Below, piece by piece: positions 12,549 to 25,427 of a DNA stretch of 64,000 nucleotides; position 1 is the stretch's first letter; every line of letters starts with the position of its first letter. Below the pieces are notes generated by a model. That model was not told where the DNA came from. It ran no database searches and saw only the letters and a program-made list of their open reading frames with translations. The position numbers were made by a program, and so were the translations under genes. Where the stretch lies: contig NC_037255.1 of NCBI RefSeq assembly GCF_000002425.4, forward strand, positions 2,611,847 through 2,675,846, read 5' to 3'. This DNA is from Physcomitrium patens. Its lineage: Eukaryota; Streptophyta; Bryopsida; Funariales; Funariaceae.

Positions 12549-13985
12549 CGAGCTTAGTAATAATTTAAAACACATGCCAACATGAAGTACTTGAGGTTCT
12601 TATGATCTCTATATATATTGACTGGATTTGAAGTGGCTTCTAAATAACAATACCATTCTTAAAATAAATCCATGATTGTAAAGAGATTTTTGTTATAGAT
12701 CTCATAATTAATCTTGGCTGTTAAAAAAAAATTCGAATAGAAAGTTAATAGATGGAGTTTGCCATTTGCTCACATTTGTGACAATACTACATATAAGGTA
12801 AAGTTTGATGGATTTGTTTCGATGAAAAATATCTTTAAGAAGTCAAGACAATATAAGAATGATGTAGAAATAGACTCTTTTTTTAAAACATTGGACGATG
12901 CTTCAGCTTCTTTATTCCACTCAAATTTATCTTTATAAATTAAATGTATAAGTGGAGCTACTACTTGATAAAAATTCTTGATGAAGATTTGATATAATTG
13001 ACAAAGTCCAAAAATCATTGAACATTCCTTATTGTTCTTGAAATTTTCTAATCTATAATAGTATAGACCATTTTTGGATCCATCATTAGTCATTCATTGA
13101 AAATACATGAAATTTCTACTCTTAGAGTATTAACAAGCTCATGAAGTTCTATAATAATCGCAAGTCTATTCTTATTTTTGCAAAGAGTGGCATCCATAAT
13201 CTTTTCTTCTTTAGACATCTCAAAGAAATTCAAAAAGTTAAATTAGAAGAAGATAATCTGTAATTAATAATATCAAATGAAATTTTTTACAAAGAAGGAT
13301 AATCCACTCTCTTTTAGAAAAAAATCAATGTTAGAAAATAATATTGTTTGTTTAAAGATGGATAGTCTACAATCTTCAAAATACAATAATAAAAGTAGGA
13401 TAATCCACTCACTTCTAAAACAAGATAAAAACAATAAGTTAGCACTCTTATCAAATTTTTAAGAATATGAATCTTAAAAAAAGAAATCCTTAATACACTC
13501 TTGTGTCACTTAAAAGAACTAGAAAGTCACTCAAAGATGATATGGTATTAAACTAAAATATCTATTTTCAAAGACAAAAAAACTAAAAAGTCTTGAAACA
13601 AGCCTAAAGATTAAAAAGACATTGATAAGAGTGAAGAAGGCTTCACTCTTATCTCCATATATACTCTTAATTAGAAGCTATGTGACAATATCCTATAAGA
13701 CCTCTAAAACGTGTTGACTTTGCAAGACATGTAACTTAATTTGTGAGGTAAGTTTTTTATATGTATGCCACATACTTAACTTATTTTGTAAGCTACTAAT
13801 ATGTGGTTAATTTGTTGACCAAGTTTCTAACCTATTAATTAATTACAAATACATGTAAAGTCAAAGCAAAATCTATGAAGCTTTTAAGAAGCTTTTTTAG
13901 AAAATATTATGAAATAAATTTATTTTTATCTACTTCTATTTAATTAGATAAGTAAATATTAAAATAAATATGTATGTCTATGACA
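12549..13985 (-). mobile_element. Element E: minus-strand Ty3/gypsy remnant of the same family, host of A
   Basis: Read on the minus strand, the 5' LTR (13,985 to about 13,459) is followed by leader sequence and then directly by RT/RNase H (13,100-12,549), so gag and most of RT are missing by internal deletion. RNase H aligns with 38,274-38,633 of element C. A predicted self-priming segment lies at 13,444-13,454 and its complement in the LTR at 13,622-13,632. The copy is old and broken. Its remainder should lie left of the window, beyond A. Confidence 0.8.
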
Positions 13986-15796
13986 ATATTCAAGTATTTT
14001 ATAAGTTTTAAGAAAAAAAAATCATATCAAATAATATTTTTTAGTGTCATTTGTCTTACAAGGTGTTTTGAATTTATTTATTTATTTTGAAATATATTGA
14101 TTATGAATTGTATAAAGTCCTATGTTTATTAAATTAGGATATAATTTTATGTTTTCAATATATTAGCTTATATTTTATAATAGCTAAAATATAAATTTTT
14201 ATTTATATAAAATAATATATAAATATAAACATATTATATATATAATAATATATTTTATAATAACTATATAATTATATTATGTCTTATATCTATGTACAAA
14301 CTAATTTTATTTAATTTGTAGGTAGTAATGGATCATATATGTAATAAGTTATAGATAAGATATTTGTATGGTTGACACATAAGAATAGATAGTGGGGACT
14401 ATGTTTGAAAAGTTATTGAAGTTTTTAGAATTGGGACTAGGTTAGTGGACTATATAGGATCCACCATGAAACATTCTAAAAAGAGCTTAGGGTGGTTATT
14501 TAGGTAGGATCCACCATAGAACCTTATAGAAAGAATTTAAGGTTGTTATTTAAGTGGAGTTTATCATCTAAGAATATTTTAGAAAGTTCAGGGTAGTAAA
14601 ACAAAGTATAAATAAAACTAGTTAGGGCCTTTTGGGACATCTGATTAGGTACGGCTTCAGACCTTTTTTCTTAGTAAAATTTGGTCTTGCATCTTCTTAT
14701 TCAATTTTATTCTATTTTATTTCCATTTGTTTAATTTTTTGTTTTGTATTCTATCCTATTTAGTTTTGTTTACTTTTATTCTGGTTCATTTTGTCCTATT
14801 TTGTAATAAAGTTTTATAGTACTATGGATTAGAAGGATCTTAAGATAGATCGATCTTGTTTCAACATGACTTGCAAGATTCAATTTATTTTAAACATGAT
14901 TTGATAAGTTTTGGTAAGCTTTTGTATTAAGATCTAATGATTTATTATAGAAGAATATTTGATAAATATATATTTTACCATTATTATTTTAAAAATTAAT
15001 ATAAAAGTTTTTTCTACCATCTTTATTTATAATTTAAAAAACTAAATATGTCATAAAATCATTATCATTCTTAAAACGCGTTTTAAGACAAATAAATAAT
15101 TGAAAAAATGAATGGTGAATTTGTACTATTTTTTTGTAATTCGATATTATTTTTTTAAAAATAAATAATTTTTTAATATAGATTAATTATATTCTAAATA
15201 AAATAATAAGACTAAACATATCAATACCATTATAAGAATTGATAATCTAATAATAAATATTATATTACATATTAGATATTTTATTCTTAAATACTTATTA
15301 TAAGATGATTTATTTTTTAATAATACATTTGTAGCTACTTTTGATTAAAAAATATTAAATGCAAGATTTAATTTTTTTTTATTCATATATCATATAAGTC
15401 ATAATACTAGTATGCACTTGTAAATCTTGTATAATTAAACATGTTTTTAGAAGACCTTTATACTTTCTATGTAAGCCATAATTTTTTTTAAACCAAAATT
15501 AAAAAGTAGATAAATAAAAAAAATATATGGTTGATAATAATATGATTTCTATAAATAAAATTATTCTCAAAAAATACCATCATTAGACCCGTTTTTAATA
15601 TTATCTTATAAGAATTTTTTTTTTTTTTTTTTTTTTTTTTTAAGTACCAAAATAAAGAAACCAATTTGAAGATCAAAAAGTTTAAAGGACATCTTTATAA
15701 ACATGTCTAATCATGAGATATAAACCATTTTAATCTACAGACTATACTTATCTAATTTAATTCTAGAGACTATATCTATCTAATATATTTCAAATA

Positions 15797-15829
<33 letters not shown>

Positions 15830-16737
15830 TTTCATTTTTTTTAAAATTTTTTTCAACAATATCTTTTAAGAAAACAAATAAATATAAAAATTTCTAAAAA
15901 CTTTTTTATCAATATCAAGATAAAAATTGATAAAATTATTAAAAATTGATATTATAAAGATTAAAAAATAACTAAATTTTTTATTTATATACTAAAAATA
16001 GTATTTATTTCAATAAAACAAATAATTTTTTGTTAATTTTTTTAAAAATATATATATTTTTTTATAAATTTAACTAAATATTTCTTTAAATTATAAAATA
16101 TTATAAATCAATGTTTTCTTGCATTATTGAAAAAAAATGGATATTACAAAGTAATCTTAATACATTCTTTGTTTGATTCTATAAGATTTAATTGGTCTAT
16201 TTTTATAATAGATTGAGGTTTTTTAAAGATTAAATATATTACTTATATGAATAAAGAACTAAAATTGAAATATTGTATATTTTGAAATAAAAAAGATTAA
16301 TTATTTAATTATATAAAATAGCAAAGTTAAGCTTAACATTTATTTTTTAATTTGATCTCTTTATCAATATTAAGATCTCTAGTATTAAAAAAATATTATC
16401 AAGAATTTACATTCTTAAGAGAAAGATTTTTTTTTATATTTTTTTATTATAGAAATATGATGATTATGTGGTTTTAAGATAATTATTTTGTAGCTTGAAA
16501 TAGATAAATAAATTATTTTTAATTACCAAGGCCGTATTATTATATTAACTTTGATTTTAAAAACTATTAAACTCTGGGTTATTTTAGACATAGTATGATT
16601 TATTTTTTTAGTACTAATAATAATTTTATAATAACTATATTTTATATTAAAAAATAATATAATTTGATATTTTATTTTAATTATAAGAATTTTAAATCAA
16701 TTTTTTTTATAACTTAAATTTTTATTTGATAAATAAG
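13986..16737. other. AT-rich non-coding stretch
   Basis: Very AT-rich DNA with no convincing gene. It contains repeat G1 (14,329-14,875), a T run at about 15,616-15,640 and an (ATTG)n microsatellite at about 15,801-15,829. The remainder is probably decayed transposon sequence, but I see no motif to prove it. Confidence 0.7.
14329..14875 (+). repeat. G1: dispersed LTR-like repeat with internal 50-bp tandem units
   Basis: This 547-bp stretch matches the reverse complement of 19,341-19,967. Both copies contain two to four degenerate units of about 50 bp around GGATCCACCATAGAAC...TTATTTAGGTA, and a motif TTTTGGGACATCTG. The ends TGGATC...TTGCA fit a TG...CA LTR, but no clear target duplication is seen, so the boundaries are approximate. 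Confidence 0.6.
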
Positions 16738-17131
16738 TGTTTTGATGAATATTTAAGTCTTATTGGATATCATGTATAAGTCTTATTAGATATCATATAA
16801 TTGACTAATATTTAGATAGTTGATATTGGATTGCTATTGGTTGACAAGTTGTAGCTGCCATAAATTAGTGGCACTACTACATAGTCATAAATATCCTAAC
16901 AAGATAATCATCTCTAAGTCAAATAGACCTTAATCATAAGCTAATTGTTAATATATTTGCATTAAAAATTCCTTGTCATTAAATTATAGACTTGTGCTAT
17001 AAGAGTCCAAAGTAGAGATTCACTTTTTATGGTTAGTTTTCTTGATTCTTATTTAGTAATGTAATAAGATCATTTTTATTTATATTATTAAGCTTTTATC
17101 TTAACAATGTAATCACTCATATCTTCTCACA
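16738..17131 (+). repeat. Element J 5' LTR
   Basis: TGTTTTGATG...TTCTCACA, 394 bp, matches 42,443-42,813. It is followed immediately by a methionine-type primer-binding site. Confidence 0.8.
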
Positions 17132-17143
17132 AGGTATTAGAGC
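17132..17143 (+). promoter_or_regulatory. Element J primer-binding site (initiator Met tRNA type)
   Basis: AGGTATTAGAGC lies directly after the LTR and is two changes away from the common plant site TGGTATCAGAGC, which is complementary to initiator methionine tRNA. Confidence 0.75.
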
Positions 17144-17149
17144 TTGGAA

Positions 17150-17989
17150 CTCTTAGTAGCCTTTGAATAACAAGAAATTTATAATTATAATATTTTGAAA
17201 CTTTATTGCTATATTTGTTCAAACTGTTATAGAATCCATAGAGTATTAGAACCAGCAAATACATTTTTTAGGTAATAAGTGAAGTTTTTTAGTAGGAATG
17301 GTAAAAGTGAATTTTGAGAATGCATGAGAGCTTGTATGCCTATAGCAAACAATTCTGATAGCTAATGAGATCATCTATTAATAAGCAAAATTTGGCATTA
17401 AGAATAATAGAATTTTGATGGTGAGCAACAACTATTAAAAATTCATTTGGGAGAAATTGGAGAATTAAGTATATTTGAAAAATTCCAAATTTTTCATGAA
17501 TAGAAGAAATCAAGCCCAAAGACTCTAAAAAAATTTTAAAAGTGAACTTTATTTTTATTTTTATTGTTATTTTTTTTGATATTATTTTTTTAGAATTGTT
17601 ATAAAATTCTTGATTTTGAGAGTTTAAGCTTAAATATTTTTGCCAGTGCTATTGATATAATACTTCATGTATTTAATATTTTTTTAGATTTTAGAAAAAA
17701 TCAAGAATTTCTATAAATATCAAAAAATATTATAAATATGTATTTAGACTTATAAATATTTTATTTCTAATATATTTTTATATTTTTATTTTTTAATATT
17801 TTGGATAATTAAATAAAATTACAAAAAAATACTAAATCAAACAAAAATTTGATGGTATTAATTGGCATCTTTGGAAGAAAAAGATAAAATTTATTTTTAT
17901 TGATAAGGATTTATAGAAGGTGGTTTATAGAAAGTACAAAGAAGCTATTTAATTACTTATTTCAATATTGTAACTTGAGATGAACAATA

Positions 17990-18042
<53 letters not shown>

Positions 18043-18347
18043 AGATATTAATTAAAATTATAATAAAAAATTAATTAAAAAAATATAAATAAACTTTAAG
18101 AGATAGAAAAAAAACTAATTTAGTTTTATTGTTTTCTTTTTATATGAAAAAAGGCTTTTATTTACTTTATAGTATTATAAAAAAGATAAAATAAATTAAA
18201 TTAGGAAAAATAATATTATAAGTATTTTAAATAAAAATATAAAATAGTCTTTAATAAAATTTATTTTAAAAAATTTAGATTAATATCTATCAAAAAGTGG
18301 TTGTGAATTAAGATTAAAACCATATCCAAAGGCACAAAATTGAAGAT
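17150..18347 (+). pseudogene. Element J gag, broken
   Basis: The frame around 17,850-17,945 reads like copia gag (FDGINWHLWKKKIKFIFIDK). The rest is decayed, with a long (TA)n microsatellite at about 17,987-18,036. It is interrupted at 18,352 by element F. Confidence 0.6.
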
Positions 18348-18352
18348 CTATA

Positions 18353-18858
18353 TGTGATGGATATACATATTTATTCTAACATTTTTCTATATGTTTAAGT
18401 AGAAGTAGGTAAGAGTAAATTTATTTTATAATATTCTCTAGAGAAACTTCTTAAAAGCTTCATAGATGTTGCTTTGACTAAACTTGTATTTGTAGTTCAT
18501 TGATAGGTTAAAACCTTGGTCAATAAGTTAATTACATATTGATAGCTTATAAAATAAGTTAACTATGTGGTATGCATGTAGAAAACTTGCCCTACAAGTT
18601 AAGATACATGTCTTGCAAAATCAACATATTTTAGAAGTCAAATAAGACATTGCCATGTAACTCATAATAAAGAATATATATGGAAGTAGGAGTGAAGCCT
18701 TCTTCACTCTTATCAATGCCTTTCTAATCCTTAGACTTATTTTAAGACTTTCTAGTCCTCTTATCTTTGGCAATAGCCATTCTAATTTAATACTATATCA
18801 CCTTTAAGTGATTTTTTAATCTTTTTGAGTAACACAAGACTATAATAATATTTTGACA
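18353..18858 (+). repeat. Element F 5' LTR (family D)
   Basis: It begins TGTGATGGATATAC and ends TTTTGACA. It contains TATATATGG, a GAGTGAAGCC/TTCTTCACTC hairpin (about 18,690-18,710), and the predicted transcript 5' end ACTCTTATCAA at 18,706-18,716. Confidence 0.85.
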
Positions 18859-18863
18859 TGAAT

Positions 18864-18874
18864 TTGATAAGAGT
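18864..18874 (+). promoter_or_regulatory. Element F predicted self-priming site
   Basis: TTGATAAGAGT lies five bases after the LTR and is the exact reverse complement of ACTCTTATCAA in the LTR (18,706-18,716). No TGG-starting tRNA site is visible here. Confidence 0.6.
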
Positions 18875-19340
18875 CCTTATTCATTATTTTTATCTTTTTT
18901 TTAGAAGTGAGTAGATTACTCCACTTTTATTATTATATTTTGAAGTTTGTGGATTATCCACCTTTGAAAAAACTATTTAGTTTTTTAACATTGATTTTTT
19001 TCTTAAAAAGAATGGATTATTTCTTTTTTTAGAAATTTCCATTTGATATTAGAGGTTGCAAATTATCTTCCTTTAATTTGACTTGTAGATTTGTCAAGTT
19101 ATTTGAAATAGAAGGAAAAATTATGGATGTTATATTTGGCTGAAATAAGAAGAAATTTACAACTATTGTAGATCTTTACAAACTTGTCGACAATTTTAGG
19201 ATGGAAATTTCATGCATTACTAGTGCCAACTAAAGAAAAATTAATCCTAAACTTATGGAAGAAGTTTAGAGTTTGCATCAAAAAATTATGTAGTTGAAAG
19301 AAGCAAGTAGATTGACCTCACAACCAAATCCAAGAAATTT

Positions 19341-19967
19341 TGCTTATATTTGAAATAGGACCAATCTATCTCAAGTGTCTAAGATCCTTCTAATCCACAA
19401 CAATATAAAATCTCATGATAAGATAGGATAAATTGGATAAAAATGAAAGTGAATAGAATTAAATAAAATGGGACATGGAAGACAAAATTGAACAACTGGA
19501 ATTAAGTCAAAACAAAGCAAAACATGAAGATACAAAATCTAATTGTATTAAGAGAAAAGTTCCAAAGCTATACCTAACCAGATGTCCCAAAAGGCCCTTG
19601 CCAGTCCTATTTATACTTTGTTCTATGACCTTAGATTTTTTAGAATGTTCTTAGGTGGTAGATTCTACTTAGATAATTGCCTTAAATTCTTTTTAGAAGA
19701 TTTTATGATAGATCTTATCTAGATAATTGCCCTAAGTCTTTTCTAGAAGATTATATAGTAGATCCTACCTAGATAATTGCCTAAATCTTTTCTAGAAGTT
19801 TCTGTAGTGGGCGCCATTTAAATAACTATCCTAAATTTTTTTTAGAATGTTCTATGGTAATTCCTATCTTGTCCATTTACTTAACCTTAGTTCTAGAAAC
19901 TTCAATAGTTCTAACTATCTATTTATTTACAAATATCTTATCTATATCTTATTATATTATAAGTACA
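19341..19967 (-). repeat. G2: second copy of the G repeat, inserted in the leader of F
   Basis: Reverse-complement match to 14,329-14,875, with three or four internal units around GATAATTGCC...TTTTCTAGAAG. The ends read TGCTTATATT...AAGTACA. No clean target duplication is visible. Confidence 0.6.
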
Positions 19968-20149
19968 ATATGGATAAGGATTAGTATATCCAAAAAGTTT
20001 GATGGAACGTGATCAAAATTTTTAAGATTTTTGTAATAAATCAAGCTCTATCTAAAGTTACATCCCTTCCAATACTCTAATGGATTTACTCAAGTTAGAT
20101 TCATAGACACATTTCTATCTAGAAGTGTTTTCTCTTAGTTTATATCTTT

Positions 20150-21415
20150 GTTAAAAAAAATTCACAACTCTTTTATGATTTGAATTCATTCTTAGAAGTA
20201 TTTACAGCCACATTCAAAGAAAGTAATCAAGAAAGTATATTTTAAACTTCTTAATAAGATCTTATTTTCATAGTAAGGATCATAATCAATCACAATATAT
20301 GTTGTTGAATTTTAAAATCTTGCTTGCAATGTGGATTGGAATGATAAAGTCCTTATCAATCAATTTTGATATGAATTGAAGGACAACATTAAAAATTTGT
20401 TATTGATAATGCCAAAAGTAGAAACTTTAAAAAAAATTATTTCTTAAGCCATTACATGCAACAATCAATTCTTTGAAAGGCATCAATAACAAAGATCTAA
20501 TTGGAGAGAAACAAGTCAAGTAATGACAATAGCTATTAAATTTTCAAAAACTTATTCATCAAGGCTAGAACTAATATAAATTGATATAGTGCATTTTAAA
20601 CTTCTTATTGAGCAAAAAAAGACTTATCATTGTCAAAAAGGTTTGTGCTTATATTAAAGAAGAATCCAATTTTAATACTCAATATTATCTAAAGAAACAA
20701 TGCAAACACAAAATGAAAAGCATGGTTGCCAAAGAAGATGATGTCTTAGAAAACAAGTCTCTTCAATTACAATAGAGATTGTGTGGTTGAAATCTTATAC
20801 AACTCCTAGTAAAGGTCATATTCTCTCATCAAATCTCTCACTTTGTTTTACAATAGAAGTTTCTTTATGACCAAAAAATCACAAAGTCTTAGCTTTGTTG
20901 GATTTAGGAGCCTTAAGCTGTTTTACAGACAAAGACTTTACCAAAAAATAAGATATATTCTTACTTCTAGAAAATCAAAAGCTCTACATGTAGAAGTAAT
21001 AGATGGTTGTTCATTGTCTTTTAGGGATGTTGCACATAAAATATTCTTGTAGAAGTAATAACTAATGGTCATAATAATTTAGTAATATTTAATGTGATTA
21101 AATCTCTTTTTAATCTAATTATTTTGAAATTATCATAGTTAAAAAGGTATAATCCTCATATAGATTAGATTTCTTATAATCTTGATTTTTTCTATAATTT
21201 AGCTCAAGATTATGCTAAGCAAGTAAAAATCTATAATATTGATACATCCAAAGTATTATTGATATTTGTAAGAACTTTCATACATGTTACAAAAGAAAGA
21301 TCAACTTTTGTTACATATACCACACTTATTATTAATAAAAAAAAGTTTTAAATTATATTTCAAGCCAATATTAAGATTATTAAGATGTCTTAGAAAAGAA
21401 GAATGCAAATATTCT
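20150..21415 (+). pseudogene. Element F gag to protease region, broken
   Basis: Fragments such as WNDKVLINQF-like and a run toward the RT entry (KKNANIL at about 21,390-21,415) fall in the gag and protease part of F. The sequence continues after element H at 25,428 with DCSIDL, which matches element C across its gag-pol boundary. Confidence 0.6.
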
Positions 21416-21418
21416 TAT

Positions 21419-21718
21419 TGAAAAAGAGAAGCCTAGAAGCTACAAATACTTAGTATCAGGAAGGATTGTAGTCTAAGAGAAAAATGGAGAAAGATAATTC
21501 TTACTTCCAATACTCTTTACTTATAGGTGGTGGTTTGTCCACCAATGAGGCAACTTCCATCCATTTGATATTACATCCATTTCTACCTCATCTTACTAAA
21601 GCCTCGGTAGTACCACAATAACTTACTTTACCTCTTTGCTATCTTTTTACTATTAGCAATATATTATGCTTAAACTTTATGTGGTTGTAACTAAGCAAGT
21701 ACTTGCTATTCTTCAACA
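21419..21718 (-). repeat. Element H 3' LTR
   Basis: 300 bp, TGAAAAAGAG...CTTCAACA on the plus strand, paired with 25,122-25,421. Confidence 0.85.
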
Positions 21719-21736
21719 CTCCCACTTTGCTAATAG

Positions 21737-24560
21737 TCAAAAGGCTTTTAATCCTAATCTCTTAATCAAATCATGATGTCTATCCTTCACTAATACCTTT
21801 GTAAACTCATCAGCAAGCATGTCATTTGTAGCACAATACTTCATACCTATTATTCCATCTTCAATCTTCTTTCCTATGAAATGATGTTGAACATCAATGT
21901 GCTTGGTCCTTGAGTGATGTTTTGGATTCTTTGCAATTCTCATATACCATTGTCTATAAGAGATTGGTATTCTTCTTCCATAGCCTTCTCCTACTTGATT
22001 GCATCTTCACACTTCATACTATTACACAAAGATAATGGATCAGAAAAAAGAGCAACATTTGCATGTTCTTTACTTTGAGGAAGGATGTGATCCTTCCACC
22101 ATTTGCCACGTTGCCTTCTTTCTCTCAAAGGATATCTCTTTTCACATGTAGAAGAACATTCGCCTTCTTGCACTCCTTGTTCTTTTCCAACTCTTAAACC
22201 TTGTTGTTTTTCACTCAATGGTTGGTACTCTTCATCATTATCATCATCCCAATCTTCAACATCTTCATTTTTTTCATTGCTGGTCCTAGCAATTGTAAGA
22301 ACCTTCATCTTTTCAACCTTCTTTGGCTTTTCATCTTCATCATCTTCATTGTCTTCATCTTCTTGTTTCTTTACTGAATTCAAAGATGTGTCCACAAACA
22401 CACCATTACTCCCACTTGGACACATCTCCAAGTCCTCACAAATACTCTTGTGTTCCAAAAACTCAATATTACGACTTTTGATGATCTTCTTGGTTTCCAA
22501 GCACATTAGCCTATACGCCTTAGTACCTTCACAATAACCAAGAAACACACACTTTGTACCTTTTGCATCAAGTTTGGACCTCATACAATCTAGTATTTTT
22601 GCATATACAATGCAACCAAAGGTCCTCATATGGAAAATACAAGGTTGTCTCCTACTCCAAGCTTCTTGTGGTGTCATTGATGCAAGAACACTTGTTGGAC
22701 ATCTATTTCTTATATATATTGCATTCACCACAACTTCTGTCTAAAACTCATAGCTAAGATTTTGAGCATGAAGCATGCTCCTTGCTATCTCTACAATGGT
22801 TCGATTTGTCCTTTCAGCAACACCATTTTGTTGTGGAGTGTATGGAGTTGTGGTTTATCTAGAAATTCCTTCATTCTTCAAATAAACATCAAATTGCTTA
22901 GATATGTACTCACCTCCATTGTCCGTACATAGCACCTTGATCTTGCATTCATTTTATTTCTCAACAAGTGCTTTAAACTCCTTAAACCTCCAAAAGCATT
23001 AGCTCTTGGCTTTAAGAATGTAGATCCAAATTTTCCTTGAATAATCATCAATGAAAGTGAGGAAATAACTTAATCCTCCAATGTTTATATTTTTCATAGG
23101 TTTGCATACATCCGAATGGACAATCTCCAGCAACTTGGTAGTATATGTTATTACACTCTTTGGAAATGAAGTCTTTTGTTGTTTGACTTGTATGCATCTT
23201 TCACATGCAAGTTGTTTTGCATTATGGCTTGTATTGCCAAGTTTTAAGCCAATTACCATGGTCTTGAGCTCTTTCATGCTCTTCACATTCAAATGGCTAA
23301 GGCAATGATGCCATATATTCAACTTGTCTTGGTTTGATGTAATCTCAACAAATGTGGCTACCTCTACTCCATTCACCTTCTTACAAATAAGGTAGTATAA
23401 ATTTCCTTCTTTTAAGCCTTTGAAGACCTTGTCTCCACTCAATATTCTTACAAAACATCCATTCTTGTCAAATTGAACTTTAAAACCTTCTATTACAAGT
23501 TTACTCACTGAAAGTAGGTTTTGTTTCATCTAAGATAGATGAAGGATATTTTTGAATTTGATCCTATTGGTTTGTCCATTCACAACTACCTCTACCATAA
23601 TAGAGCCAATTCCAATGGCTTTACATATACCACTATCTACCAACACCACGTTTGATGCTAGAATAGCCTCATAAGTGTCAAATGAACACTTATAATGTGT
23701 CATATGCTTGGAACAACCTGAATCCACAATCCATCTTGACACGGCAGCCATAGAGGTTCCATTTGTTGACGTGAATGCATAATCTTATCCTTCAAACTCA
23801 TCTTGTACACTATTTATATTGTCTTTCTTTATTTTTTTGTCTTTGTAGCAATTTCGAGCAAAATGGCCTACTTTGCTATAAATGAAGCAAGATTTGACAT
23901 TACCTTGTTGATTTGAATAGTTGTCCTTGCCTTGACGTGAGTAGAGTGCTGAATCTTCACTTTGAGGCTCCTTTTCTTTCTTCTTGGTTACTTCATAGAC
24001 AAGTCTTGCTTTCACATAATCCATTGTAAGCTCTTTTAGCTTGATGGACTCCAATGCCACAATAAGGTAGTTGTAGGATTCAGGAAGGCTCATTAGTAAG
24101 GTCATGACAATATCACTTTCTTCTAAAGGCTTGTCAACAATTACTAGTTGGTTTGCAAGAGCCTTTACCTTATTAACATGAGTCATAAGGTCTTCACCTT
24201 CTTTCATCTTGCAAGTGAAGAACTTCCTCCTTGTTTAGATGATGTTGGATAAGTTTTTCCTCTCATAGATGTTGCAAAGAGTCGTCTATGCTTCCGCTCG
24301 TCCTTTATAAGAGATAATGTGGGAGAAATTGGCTTCATCCACATTGATTGCAATCAATCCAAAAGCCTTCTTTTCACGACGTTTGAACTCCTTCTTCTCC
24401 TTCATATCAGCATCTTTGCTTGGAGCCTCTTCACTTTCATCTACAATATCCTAAAGATCCAAAGTTGCCAACAAAAGCTTCATTTTTACCTTCCAATGGT
24501 AGAAATTGTTACCTCTAAACTTCTCAATAACTCTCAATCCTTCACCCTTACTTGAAGCCA
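21737..24560 (-). pseudogene. Element H gag, protease, integrase and RNase H remnants
   Basis: Reading the minus strand: gag (24,560 to 23,785) with a zinc knuckle CFIYSKVGHFARNC; protease at 23,751-23,530 with the active-site region WIVDSGCSKHMT; pre-integrase and integrase core at 23,529-22,999 (HHCLSHLN, IDDYSRKIWIY); integrase C-terminal part and acidic linker at 22,731-21,991 (FLGYCEGTKAYR); and the end of RNase H at 21,943-21,737 (ADEFTKVLVKDRH). The domain order is that of Ty1/copia. Confidence 0.9.
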
Positions 24561-25121
24561 TGTCTAAGGAAGAGTTGTATCAAAAAAAGATTGAAAGAAG
24601 AAGTCCTAATGCTCTCAAAAATCAGAAAGAAGGTTATGCTGCTATAGAATCCCAGAATCCTTCTTTGAGAATAAACTAGTGTTTTTACTCTCAAAAACAC
24701 TATCAACTTCACTTCTAAGACTTTTCAGAAGTCTGATGACTTATTTAAGTGTCTCAAATCTGATTTGCCACTCTAATATCTCTCTTATGCTGATAAATCA
24801 CCTCTATACACCATAAGAGGCCTTTTAAGCACAATCAGCAACTTTAGGACATGAAATCATAAAGTTAGATTATCAAGGATCTATCTCAGCAAAAGCACAA
24901 TGCAAACTTTGTCTATAAGTGAAAAACAAGACACTAACACCAAAATGATCTTAACTACAAGTAAGAACAAACCATGATCTAGATCTAGATCTGAATCTGA
25001 AAGTTAGGTTCTTTCAAAGCCTAATATTAGCAACAACAACTTGATTTACTCCACACTTACAAAACTACTTCAAAGAACTTCAAAAAATACTCAAGCAAAT
25101 GTGAGTGGGTCCATAACCTAT

Positions 25122-25421
25122 TGAAAAAGAGAAGTCTAGAAGCTACAAACACTTAGCATCAACAAGGATTGTAGTCTAAGAGAAGTGTGAAAAAAGATAA
25201 TTCTTACTTCCAATACTCTTTACTTATAGGTAGTGGTTTACCCACCAACGAGGTAACTTCTATCCATTTGATATTACATCCATTTCTACTTCATCTTACT
25301 AAAGCCTTGGTAGTATCACAATAACTTACTTTAATTCTTTGCTATCTTTTTACTATTAGCAATATACTATGCTTAAACTTTATGTGGTTGTAACTAAGCA
25401 AGTACTTGCTGTTTTTCAACA
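25122..25421 (-). repeat. Element H 5' LTR
   Basis: 300 bp, TGAAAAAGAG...TTTTCAACA on the plus strand, matching the 3' LTR. The leader between it and gag (24,561-25,121) has no frame I recognise. Confidence 0.85.
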
Positions 25422-25427
25422 ATTCTT

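Larger units (their letters stand above)
21417..25421 (-). mobile_element. Element H: Ty1/copia element, about 4.0 kb, inserted in F
   Basis: Two LTRs of about 300 bp (21,419-21,718 and 25,122-25,421) flank copia domains on the minus strand. ATTCTT occurs on both outer sides (21,411-21,416 and 25,422-25,427), and F's pol frame reads through once H is removed, so the boundaries are well supported to within two bases. Most of RT is missing, since the integrase linker runs almost directly into the end of RNase H. The copy has several breaks. LTR identity is roughly nine in ten. Confidence 0.9.

Noticed and set aside
13986-16737. Genome-wide repeat-induced C-to-T mutation
   Set aside because: Old elements look AT-shifted, but I cannot quantify context by eye, and ordinary methylation decay is sufficient.
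22103-22537. 144-codon Ser-rich plus-strand frame
   Set aside because: It is the antisense shadow of the acidic linker of copia element H (22,731-21,991), whose Glu/Asp codons read as Ser/Phe-rich sequence on the other strand.
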